Shown here in pieces: positions 38,901-52,500 of a stretch of 64,000 nucleotides of DNA; the first letter of the stretch is position 1, and every line of letters begins with the position of its first letter. Where the stretch lies: positions 20,642,721 to 20,706,720 of the forward strand of contig NW_025062479.1 in assembly GCF_000002995.4 (NCBI RefSeq). The letters are read 5' to 3'. Under the pieces are notes generated by a model. That model saw nothing but the letters and a program-made list of their open reading frames with translations, was not told where the DNA came from and searched no databases. This stretch comes from Brugia malayi (Eukaryota; Nematoda; Chromadorea; Rhabditida; Onchocercidae). The translations under genes and the position numbers were made by a program.

Positions 38901-40539
38901 CTCGCCTTCCAATATAATTAAATCTCAGTACATTGATGGAAAAATTACATAGATTAAGTGAACAAATATTTTAGCTTAAAAATAATTCAGAGCAAGAAAA
39001 AAAAGATTTTGAAATTAATTTTCTAAAATGTTCAAAAAAAAAAAAACTAAATCATTCATCATTTTGAAAATTTTCTAATCCAATATATTATATGTTGAAA
39101 AAATCTATTCTTTCTTTTCAAGTTAAAAAAAAAAGAAATTTGTCTTTCATTAAGTACTATTCATAAGCGATATGTAAATCATTTTTCTTCTTTTATTTTT
39201 CTTCTCTCATTTAGTAAATCAAAAATTCGTCATTAATAATTGGAAATAAAATGCAAAAAATTTTGAGCGATTAGATTTTTGACTGCAGCGATTATTAGCA
39301 ATTTTTAGTTATAGAAAGGAGAAAAATCTTTCACAGTTTTGTTAAAATTACAAATGTTAATAATGCATGAGCAATATTTTAAAAATAAATGCTATGCTTA
39401 ACTAGATATTCCAAAATAGAAATAGCTAATTATATGAATAAAATTTGTAGTAAACATAAAAAAAAAAATTGAAATGACGTTTTGGAAAAAGGAAAAATTT
39501 TTAATTTACAAAATTTCAATATGCACAGTTTTTTTTGGTATTCTTTTTTTCAAATTAAAAAATAAAAGTATTTTCATAGATAAGATAAGCAGCGATGTTT
39601 ACTAGTCTTTTCCTGGCACTACCTTTTAGCTTAACTAATTAGCTGACAATAATTTGAAACAATAAGCAGATTGAAAGTAGCTTTCTTTTTATCCCATGCA
39701 AGCATTTGTTTTTCGATTGCCTACAGCAATTTTTCAATTTACTTTTTGTACTTTGCTTTATTATCTTTATAGAGATCGTTTTAAAAATAGAAAATAATTC
39801 TTTTTTTTTTTTTTTTTGGAAGCAGTAATTTTTTCGACATTTTTAAAAAAAAATAGAATGGAAAAATTTCGAAAAATAAAAAAAAAATTAGATAGGATAA
39901 TTTGACTATTTAGTAAAATTGAAAAATGAAAAAACTATATGGCAATTGTTTATTTTACTGGGTCTTTAGCATAGAACAAGCTATTTAGTTCAAAATTGGA
40001 AAGAATGGCATAAAAGTAAATATCGTGGCGCCAAACATGAAGGCATCATAACATTTTCATTAAAGATAATTGAGATTCATTAGCATTAACATCTTTTTAT
40101 TGAATTTAAGTGACGGATATCATTAATATATCATTTTTCATTTATATTGCAAAAAGTGTTTTATGTGTCGAAGAAATAATTTCGTAATTTAAATTTTTTT
40201 TTTTTTAATTAATTGAATTGGTCTAAATATTGGTAGTTTTTATAACGATAATTAATAATAATATTAATACTATCAATGAACAGATATTTTAAGATATAAC
40301 TAAATTTGTAGTTTCCCTTTTTAATTAGTTGTAATAATTCAAATATTCAAATTTTGTATCAATGCAATGATATGAAAGAAGAAAAAGAGTGAAAAAGCTT
40401 ATATAAAATAATGCATTCAAAGAGAACTGAACAAAAAATTTAAATAGAATTGAAATGGAAAAAACAAAAGAAATATCTATGACGGATATAAAATATTAAC
40501 CATTGGAGAGGTAAAATGATGGATAAATGAAAGGATTGA

Positions 40540-40571
<32 letters not shown>

Positions 40572-43500
40572 GGAGGTAGGAGGGAGGAGAGAAAGGAAAG
40601 GATTTCGTCAAAAATGTTTGTTGGAATTATTTTAAGTGAAATTAAAAAGAGAAGAAAATAGGATAGGAAGTGAGAAAAAAAAAGGATGAAATGTCAATGA
40701 GGTTGAGAAGGAACGGCAGAAGAGAGAAAAAGAGAAAAGAGAGAGAAAAAGTGATAAAGTGGAGGGAAATTTTATTTTTTTTTTAGGATAATTTTTCACA
40801 GTACTTATGAAACAGTCTATAAAATTTCAATCTGTTGTTTTCTCTTTGCTCTCAAACAATCTTCTCAAATTACATTTTTCTTTTGCTAAAATTTTTCAAA
40901 GCAAAAGAAAAAAAAGAAGAAGGAAAGTGGAACAGTGAACATTTATTATAAGGTAAGCAAAATTGTTTATTTATTGATAATGGTTATCGGAAAAGATCAA
41001 AATTACTACTAATACTACTACAACAGTTATCATTCAAATCAAATGGATGGCAAATAAATCATACCTATAATTTTTATATGACAGCTCAAAAAAAAAAAAA
41101 AAAAATAAAAAATAAAAACATGGAAACGATTTTTATGAAATATTGGAATGTTTCTTTTTTTTAAATTTTTTACTACTCGAAATAAGATTTCAAATTATAA
41201 TTTATTGACTAAGTTTTTTGCAATTATTTTTATGATAGATAGCATTGGTTCGGACATTTCCGCGCACACTTTCTTTTCATAAAAAGGAAGTATACGTGCT
41301 CTTGTGAAGTTGTTAGCACTGGAGCAAAGTGTACCTGCTTGTGGATAGGATGGGCTGATTTATTAGTTTTCGGGTAATAGTCATAGAGAAGGAAATTTTG
41401 ACTTCAAACTTGGGTAGGTGAAGTTTGTTAGACTTACAAAGCCGTTATCTAAAAAACGAATATTTCAAACAAACCTATAATTTCAGGATAGATGCTACAA
41501 CTTTAGACCTAGCAGATGAAAGCAATCACGCTGCTTTCCTTCAAAAAAAAAAAAAAAAACTATCATGCATGCTCGAAGAATACACCCACATTTACGAAGG
41601 AAGAAACTGCAGATGCACAGGAATATACAAATCCAGCACTGCATGCAAACGGTTCACAATAACCTGACACTATAGATGACAGCTTTATTCAGCAACATCC
41701 CGAATGACTATCCTGAGTATTTCAAAGACGGAACAGCTTATCTCATCCGGAAGAAGACTAGAAAAGATGGCCTGATCAAAGCTCATTTCCACATCATATC
41801 AGATTGGATAATCACTGTCAACGAGCATCTTCTATTACAGTGCAGTCAAAACAAAGAAACAAAGGTACTCTCTGTCTCCAAAGGCTAACCCTTGATGCAT
41901 GATACTGCGGATAGTGACGTCTCGAATGACATTCTGCTGTATGGGCCCACGAACTGTCACGGCTGAACATTGACTTGGCCGTCCCTAAGTGATTCGTATA
42001 TATGAAGAAAACAGACTCAAAGAATATGTAGGCTTTCTCATTCAGGACTGATTTAATGACCAAAAACTCAATTGCCTCCAAACTTATTAACTTGCCGGCA
42101 GGGTCCTTCCGGTTGAAGCACAAACGTCCCAAATCTTTAAGCTGATCCAACAAAAAAAAATCAAATACTGATCTTCGCTCATCCAAGCAAGTGATTTCAA
42201 TGTTGAAGTAGGAAAGAACTCTGAAACCCAGAACGAAGTACTAGGCAAATATTGTGTTAAAAACTGAAAAAATAATGGACGCATCTTGCTAAAGTTCTGC
42301 GCAAGGCAGCAACTCACGATCACAAAGACATTGCCTTTTTTAAAAGCAGAAAGACAACCTAAATGCATCTTTGATACACTGACTGCATTTTAGCTCTAAA
42401 CGAGCATTGGAGATATTCTTCGTACCTGAGCGATGTCTAGCGCAGAATGTCAAACTGCGCCATGCGATGCAAACTCAACCTCTATTTTCAGAACAAACCT
42501 AAAACAGATGATATTGCAGAAAGGTTCAAAGTTAAAAATCTTGGAATTACTCTAATAAGAGACAACTTCTAGTCTAGTATTCTTTTTTTTTGCTAATATT
42601 CTCCTAAAACTCCGACAACTCCTCAGAAACAGCAGTCCTCTGCAGAATGCCTAGAGTTCTTATCAAAGAATTCCAAAGATTGATTCGACGAGAACAATCC
42701 ACACAACCAGGAACTGCTATCCAAGAAGAGAATTGCTTGTCAAGCATACCTCGCTAATCCATTCTACAAGAAAAACAACTTTTCATCTCGTAAGTAATAA
42801 ATTTCGGGACAGCAAGGACAAGTGGTGACCAGACAAATGGCTAGAACAATCCAACAAAAAAAAAAAAAGATCCAATCATACCAGATACCGGCTCTACGAA
42901 GCTTTGGATGTAACGTATAGATCAACAACAAATTAGGCTCACAGCCTTAAACTTAGATGGCCATACTGATAAATCCTCCATCCACAGCCAATGGTCCGAA
43001 CAATCCCACTTCTTTTCCAAGTGCCCTCCGCTCAGTTAAAGGCTCCATGAAGCATTCTCAATGATCAACGACGTGAAACATCACTCACTCACTAAAGGTA
43101 TATTGTCCTCTTTTATGTGCACATCTAAGTTTAAATCAGTCTAGCAATTTACCTATCCAATAAGCAACATTTTCTCGAGTATCAAAACTGACGAAGAGAC
43201 TGCTAAACAGGCATGCAAAACATTTGGGAAATTTCATTGAAATGGGACAAAAATTAGATGAAAAAAAAAAAAAACAAGATTAGTGTTTTTTCTTTTTCTT
43301 TTTTTTTGTATGAGTCTAAATCACAGGTCAATCATCCTCTGTCACTATCTCCTTCGGTTTGAAAGTTTCATAAGTGTTGTCTCCGCACTATCCTAAATGA
43401 TAGTGAGAAAAGAGATACAATAATTCCTTTCAATCTTTGTCCATAAAATTGAGCTATCACAATAGTTATTATCGTTAATCATTATCAATAATTGTTTATG

Positions 43501-46500
43501 CTATGTCATTCCTATCAGCAAAAGTTTTATGATAATTATTTAAGATTAGTTATAACATTATTAGAAAATATTTTCTAGTAGCAGTTAATGTAAAAATGAA
43601 ATAAATAACAATAATTCATATTGAATATAAATATGCTAGGAATATTAATATATTAATATTTAGGATATAATGATAATGATAGTATAACGATGGGAAAATA
43701 ATTATTATTAATATGAATATATTGGAGACAAAAAAACGGTTTTCTTACTAATTATAGTATATATGAAGTGAAAATTCATTGAATGAAATGAATGTTTTAC
43801 TATCGGAGTGAAAATGTTTATTGTTTGATCATTTTAATGATTTTTATCACATTTCAAATTTTCTTTAAAGAAAACCTTATGATTGAAAATCCTTAAAAAT
43901 AATATATATCTATTTTTCAATTTTCCCCTTAATATTTGCCTTAATGATATCGCAATTACAGCTAAATAGGTTTCTAAATAAAATTTTAGAATAATACCTT
44001 ATAATTAAAGATTTGAATAGATGAATGATTTATATTAGGGAATGAATGAATAGCACAGCTAATATTATCTTTACTTTGTGAAATAATACCTTCTACCACA
44101 TATGTAAATTAAATTAAGGAAAAAAGATAAATTTTGCTTTCAAAGAAGAAAATAAAATCTAATTTCTTTTTTTTATCTCCAATATTATTGTTGAAAATGT
44201 CAAATAAAAAACTGTTAGAAAATTTTTTTTGGCGAAGGAAAATTCCTATTTAGAATTAAAATCTATCCCATATTATGTAATGATTGTATCATTCATGCTA
44301 TTATTACTTTGTGTCGTATTTATAATTTAAAAATTTCTACCTAAAAAAATGAAAAAAAAAATTTCTACTTGAAATGTCTTTCATTTACATTATTATTTTA
44401 CGGCGTATTGAAACAGTTAGTAAGTATAAAAAATTTGCTATGTTTTTTACTTATTATTTGATAATGGATTAAATATATAACGTATGTATAATATTATCAC
44501 TGGTGAGAAAAGTAGAAAAAATTTGAAAAAAATATAAAATTAACATTTAGCGTTTAATTCTTATTAAGTCGAACAATTTAAAAATTTTCAATGGTATAAA
44601 TTTTATTCTTACCTAAATCTATTACTCTGCTAATAGAATTTTTGGATCATCGGAAATGATATGTTTATTTAAAATAAAATTTGATTCATTTAGTGATACG
44701 AATTTTCAAATATTATCATATTCAATGTATGCAATTAGTTTATAGAAAATGATAAGTAAGATAATTGCGAATGAATTGAAAAGAATAAGGATATGAATGA
44801 TTAATAAATTTACTTAAAAATACCCATTTTCAGTAATTTTATTTTTCCATATTTGTGTCATGGAAAAAACGAAAAAAATAAATGACAATTAAAATTTTAA
44901 CAATCAAGCTAATTAAAGTGGAACAATTTAATGATGATTAAAATGATAAAATCCTCCCTAAAAAAAAGGAAAAAAGTGTGACAAAGGCATCGTCGTTAAA
45001 TAACATTTAAAATGACACACAACAAATAAAATGGCTTAGGAAAAGGATAGAAATAGGTAATTAGAAAAACAGCGAAAATAATTTGTAAAATTTTTGAGCT
45101 CATTTTGTCACTATTAGAAGCTTTGTGATAATGTTACATTATTATACATCATTAACATAGTCTAATTTACGAAATAAATTAACATAAATGAATTATGATT
45201 ATGAAAAACTGGTTCATGTAATTTTTAGGAAATCCAATCAAATTTTAATTATTTTTAAAATGATTCTAATTTAAGCAAACAAATTCATTCACTGCTCCCA
45301 TTATATTAAAAAATTTATCAATTGACTGTGATTAGGTAATGTTAACGCATTAAACAAATTTCCATTAGTTTCAAGGATTCAGAATCTCATTAGAAACTAA
45401 TTATTTATAATGTTTCAAGTCCCGCAGAAGTTTAATTATTTGAAATTTATGAAATTTTTTGGGAAAACCCATCAAAATTCCCTACAATTTCTTTTCAAAT
45501 TCTGTATTTTTAAGCAACCATTTCTGATAACATTTAGTAGTTTAAAAATATTCACTCTTAATAAAACAAATATTTTCAGTTGCCTTATATTCAATCATTG
45601 TTTCGTTTCTGTTTTTACAATTGAAATTTAAATTAGTTCGCAAAATAATCTACATATAAGCAAGCTACTCTTTGCTGTTCGTATCAAAATTTGTGAAATT
45701 GAGATTTTCTTCTTTTTTATATTATATTTGAGAAAATTATGCTTCAATTTGTTACAAAAAAAAAAAATCCCCTGCATAAAAGCTTTTTTTTCGTCTCATA
45801 ATAAATTATCTAAATTTAATTACCTAATTAATATAAGTCAATTATATCTTGAAAATAGAAACCATTTAGAAGTGGATTTTGTCAAAATTTTAACACTTAT
45901 AGTTTATAAATGTTGAAATATGACTTACCCTAAATTTATTGCAAGTTTTTACCTTTTGTTAATGAATTATTATTCCTCTCAATTATTTCACTTGTTTCTA
46001 TATGTATATACTATATAAGAAGACAAAAGAATAAATTAAAAAGGAATTTAAAAAATTGAAAGAAACAATAATGATCAAATAAAAAAGATTAATTTGAAAA
46101 AAAAAAAAAAGATTATATGCAGAGAAAATAAAAATAACACGAAATTGATGATTGAACAAGAAAACAACAATAAGATATGATTAAACAATCAATTAAATAA
46201 AGCAATGCATTTGCAGAAGAAAAAAAATAATAGAAAAAATTTTGAAAAAAAAAGGTAGTGACAATGATATCACATGATAATATGATAAATTGGAAGAACA
46301 AAAGATAAATGATGAAAAAAAAAGTTTCAGTTGAAAAAAGATAATAATATTATTTGAAGAAATTGAATTGAATAAAATCATAGGTACGAAAAAGGCAAAA
46401 TTAGGAAGTGTTAAGGAAAACATTAGTGATAGTAGTGATATGATATGAAAAAAAAAAGTGATTAATTAAATTAAATCACATATATATGCAAATTATAAAA

Positions 46501-49500
46501 GAAGGAAAAGTAATAATGATAAGAATGTAAAAGGAAAGAAATCAAAATTAATTGCATACATTGAAAATTAAATTGAAAAATATATTTGATATAATCATGT
46601 GGTGAATATTTCAAATCATTCAATCACAATTGACAAGTAAATCCAATCGAGTTATTCCTGCTATCTTAAAATTCAATTCAGTGCAAATGGTTTGAAAATG
46701 ACACTTCAAGTTATTCAAGTATCTTTCAATTTAAAAAAAAATTTCCGTTATATTTGAATATGATGATGAAAATAAATTAAACAAAATTGTAAAAAAAAAG
46801 GAAACATTTTGCTTAATTCTTTTTCTTTTTGTTTTTTTGTTGTTTTTGATTGCTTTCCTTTTTTATGTTTCACTTTTTTTGTTTTTAATATAAATCGTTT
46901 TTCTCCCGAATCACATATTTATCTATTATATTATTTGTCGTCTTTTTTTCCTCTTCTCTTCTCATCTTGTTAAATTAAACAGTAAACTTTCGGAATAAAA
47001 AAAGAGAGAAAAAAACCCAAAAAAGAAAAAATTGAAGGAAGAAATTTTTAAAGCAGTTTTTAAAAAAATGCTATCGATTGAATAATATTTTGCATTAAAA
47101 GAAATAAAGGAAAAAAAAAGAATAATTAATAATTGTTAATTAAACTTTAAATATTTCGTTAAGTGCAAATTTTGTTTCTTAAAAATACAAAAGTACCATC
47201 AGCATCGGAAAGAGCTATTCTTACATTTATTATAAGAATGAAAATGTATCATCTTTGTTGCAAATATAAGCTTTATGCAGTTGATTTAAACTAATTATCT
47301 TCCATTTTAGGAAAATAATGGAAGAACAAGAGAAAAAAACTATCGCACGGAAATTAAATATTGAAAAGTACTGTTAATTTCTTATTGGTTACGAAGTAAA
47401 GTAAAGAAATAATGGAATAATTAAATATGAAAAACACAATGATGAATATTTTCCTTGTATTCATAATTTGTTCATAATTTTATAATTTTGCAATTTAGCA
47501 AATTTTACAAATAAATAACACAAAAAAATTAGTGGAAATTTTTCAAAATATTGAAAATGAAATTCTGGCTAAATTATAAAGTAATAAAACAGGGAAGTAA
47601 ATAAGAACGCACTTTAAATACAATTTTGAATTTTTCATTTTTTGTTCTTCTGGATGGCTGACGCAGAAGTTGAATGAAAATCCATTTCTATGCATCGAAT
47701 ATTATTAATTGAGAAAAGAAAAAAGAAAGAAGGTAAGCAATAGAAGGACTAACATTCAATATGCTTTGAAGCCTTTGCTCATTTTTTTTTTTCAAAATTT
47801 AATTTTGTTAAATATGATTACTGGGAAGGGAATATATTTTAAAGAAAAAAAATTAGAAATTCAAAATTGAAATTTCTATTAAAACTACAATTATTTGTAT
47901 GTATTCATAAATACATTACCAAAGTTATTGCAAAACGAAAAAAAAAAAGAAAAGAAATATTAATGATATAATGCAGAAAAATCAATAAAAACACTAATGC
48001 ATAATGCAAATTAATAAAAATACACGGAAAAATTAATTTATTACTTAGAAAAAGTATCAACAAAATTCTCATAGAATTCACAGAAATTAGTGATATTATA
48101 TGTGGAAAAGTTAGCAGTACTAGTTATAGTTTGAATAAATGAAAGAATTATCACATAAAAAATCGATGGAATTTTTGTATGAAAAGAAACAGAAAAGATA
48201 TCAGCAAAATTATCATTGAAATTTAGTGATAATAATAACGCTGAAAATTCAATGTACTGCCTAGTAAAAATTCAATAATATTGCATCAAAAAAAAAACAA
48301 TAATATCGTTTAGAAAAAATAAATATTTATAAAAGAGAAAAAAAAAAAAATAAAATCATTTCATAAAAAAAAGAAATATGAGAAATGTTATTGCAGAATG
48401 ATAAATATATTAGTAGAATGAAATGAATAATAATAATATTTCCTTCTTCTTCTTCATTGCATTCATTCCCTCTTTCCTTTTTTATCTAATCCTCATTATC
48501 TCTTTATTTCTTTCCATTCCTTCTCATCACTTTTCTCAGATAAAACTTTCAAAAAAAAAAAAAAAAAAAAAGAAAAAAAAAGAAAAGAAAAGAAAAAAAT
48601 TTAGTTGAAATAAATATAAGTGCAAATAGTCCATGACTATTTAAGAGAAAAAAAAAAAAAAAAAAGAAAAGAAAAATAAAAAAGCGATATCATTTTCTTC
48701 TTCAAGCGATTAAAAATTTCTATTTCATAAGAAAAGTTTTAGGAAATTGGAGGAAAAATGTTGAAATTTGAATATTTTATATTTTTATATGATTTTTCTT
48801 TCACTCTAAATTCTCTCAGATATCTCTAGTAAGTATTTTATTTGGGAAGGGAAAGGAAGAAGATATGGCAAAAAATGTTGAAACATTTAAAATATTAAAA
48901 TCATTTATTATTACTAATCTTTATATGTATTATCTATTTACGAGAAATTATTTCAGTTAATTGTTATTGAAATTTAGTAACATATTTCAATCGTATATAA
49001 ATCAAATCATAATCGTATTTTTTATTCTACTTTAATCATAATCTATTTATTTTCGGAAGATTTATTATCATCCTATCATGATGATAGCATTATCATTTGT
49101 CTTACAGTTAAATTGCTGATTAATTTACCAATTAGTTAAAAAAAAAGAGTGAAAAAGGAAAAAAATTATGTGATAGTATATGACAACGATTAATCCTTTC
49201 ATTCATTCATTTAATTTAATTTATTCGTTTTGGGAAGCCAAAATGAAATGAGTCTATCTTTTATGCAAATTTATATGCAATCTCTGAAGTTATTTAGCCT
49301 TCTTAAGTTGTGCTAGTTAGCTAAGTCTAAAACCTTTTTATTATATACATAAATATTTTTTGAGTCAAATATTTAAATTTGCAACGCATTCATACTTGTT
49401 GTTCGAATAAAAATAGAAAGTAATTTGTAAAAGAAGAAAACAAATGCAATAACACTCTGTTTTCGATGAAATTTGTGCATAAATGAAAATATTTATGAAT

Positions 49501-52500
49501 AATTTTTGTTTTAAAGCCTTTGTCAAACATGATTTTACTTTTAAACAGAAGTAGATCAAATTATTATATTTTTCATTCAGAAATAAACTGAAATATGGCA
49601 AATAATACTCTTATCAATGATAATTACTTCATTTCTTCCTCTTCTTTAGTTCTATGAAATAATACCAAATTTATTGAAATAGTTAAAATCTTAATTTTTT
49701 AGAGTTTGTTATTTAGAGATTTTTTACCTATGCAATTAATGCAACAAATTAAGTAATTGATTGAAATGCTAGTGAATAGTAAAAATTAAGTAAAATGAAC
49801 TAAATAATTGGAAGTAGTTAAGTAAGTAAACTGGGGATTACATATGTTACAAAAACCAAATAAGAATTTGAAAATTTTAATTAACTAGAGTTTAAAATCA
49901 CAATTCAATCCGACAATAAAAGTGCAATTATAAGATTTTTCTTTTACAAATTTTTTAAATTTAGTCCAAAATCAAAAAAAAAAAAAAAACAAGAAAATGC
50001 ATCTAAAAGGGCTAAAATGGAATGCAACGAATGGAAAATGGAGGTTACAGTATAACGGCGATTAAAGAAATGCAAGGTGAGCAAGAAAGATTACGGTAAC
50101 AAAATTGAAATTTGATATAATAAAATATATTTTCTGTTGACCTTCATTAATGAATAATTCTACCGAATATGCATATCAAATTTCATCGTATTCTTGAAAT
50201 GATATTCATTTCAATTAATTTCATGGTATTTCTATATCTTATAAACAATAATAATTTCGTATCAACGTTGAAACTTTACGTCTGTATAGGAAATTAAGTA
50301 ATTGATGGAAATTGTCAAAGAGTATGAAAAATTAAATGAAATAAGCTAAGCAAGTGGAAGAAATTAAGTAAGTTAATTGAAAGTTGTATAGGTGATAAGA
50401 ATTACTAAATAAGAATTCAAAAAATTTCACCTAAATGTTGAAAAGTAAATTATGAAAATGAGGAGAGTAAGTAAGTATTTTAAAATTTAGCAATGTAAAC
50501 TAAGTAAGTGAGGAAAATGAAATGGGCAATAAAACTTTTTTTAAAAAAGAAGAAAAAAGTTTAGAAAATTAAATAATCGCTAATAATTCTATGTTCAACA
50601 GTGATATGGTAGAGTTAATCGAATGCAAAAAGGATAATATAAATGATTAAAATATCTTATGGAAAATGTTCATGTATTTTGTATAAATTTCCAAACGAAA
50701 GTGATAAAAGAAAGCGAAGAAAAGAAAACGAAATTCGAAAAATTGCTTAGCTAAATATGCAACGATAAAAAATAAAATGAAATAAATAAAATAAAAAAGA
50801 TATTCAATTGCTTTATACATTGTATTAATAAAAAAAGAAACTTTTTTCTGTCTGTAAACAAAAAAAATGAAAAGACGAAAAAATATGCTTTGAAAAAATT
50901 GCGTTTATTCATAAATTTTTTTCATTCTTTTATTATAAATTTTGAAAAAAAAAAAAAGAAAATAATATTGTGCACAGTTTTTTAGGCAATAATATCAAAA
51001 TATAACTCTAAAATTAAACAAATAAATAAATATATATGGAATTGCAATTTGAATTTTAAATAAATTGAACTAAATAAAAGATTTCTAGTTAAAGAAATTC
51101 ATTTGATCAAGTTTTTCAAATTCAATTAATAAGTATGGTTCTCATTGCTTCTCCTACCAATTTTTTCGCTTAGCTTTTGATGAAAAGAAATGAATTCAAT
51201 TATTATTTATGTTAAATAATAATATAATAAATATTTTATTAGGCATAATTTTTAGTTCTATTTTACGTTAATAAAATTTTATATTAAAAATTAATAGTTT
51301 GAAGATCTTTTGAAAACTGAAATTTCCCAGTACATCTACTATTTCTGATAAATATTTTCAATTCCATTGAAAAACAAACTTAAAGAGTGTAGTTAAGCAT
51401 TTCAATTATTTCTTCAATGAATTAAGAGAAGTTATAAGTAGTTTAGTAAACAAATCTACAATTTGCACAAAAAAAAAAAAAAAAAAAATGAAGGACAAAT
51501 CTCGAATGAAGAAACATTTGATTAGCTACTGAACATTTATTAAATTATATTTCTTTCCATTTGAATTTGCTGTTTTATCAAATTATATTTAAATGACATT
51601 TCTAATTTCGCAACTTTTACCATTTATTTAATCTAAATGAATAAAATTTTCTTTTTGTTATTCTGAAATATATTGATTAACAAATGCTGTATTCCATTAT
51701 TCCTCTTATAGTATTTCGAATTTGATCAAATAATTTTAATATCAACAAAAAATCTTGTCAAAAAAAAAAAAAAAAATGATAAAAAAGAATTGATAATAAT
51801 TTTTAGATTTTAGTTTATTTTATACATTTATCGATTTTAATTTGTGATAATTTAAAAATTTGTCATAAATAATTTTTGAGAATTTCTTTTCCAATTTAAA
51901 AATGTTGATGTGATATTAATGAAATTTTAATTGACGTGAAAAAAAGAGAAGAGAAAATTGCTAACATCTGGAAAATTATTGAAATATTTCTAACAATTAT
52001 TTTCTTTTTTAAACTACATATAAATAAATAATTAAGCAAAAATGAAAAGTTTGCTTAGACATTTGGAATGCTTTAAAAATTTCATCATTGTTTGCTTAAA
52101 TTAACAACTTCAGCTAATCAAATAGAGCATTAAAAAGAAAAATGAGAGCGAGAATATTTAGCAAATCAATGATATTTGAGCTTTTTTTTCTTTCAAATAA
52201 AGCTAAAATTAAAAAAATTAAAGATTATTTAACTTTTTTTAAATAAATCATTTCATCATTTAATAGTAGCTAATCCAACCAGCAAACAAACGATATAATA
52301 AAATTTTGAAACTCCAAACGAAACGGATAGTATAAATGAAAATTTATTGTATTGTTATATATTATATAATTTTTTTTTTCCTTTTTTATAAGTTTTTTCC
52401 TTTTTTTTTTTTTTTTTTGAAATATAATTAATTATAAAAAGTAAAAAGAAAAAAAGAACAAACTTTCCATTTTTATTCATGATATCATTTTTTCATTTAT

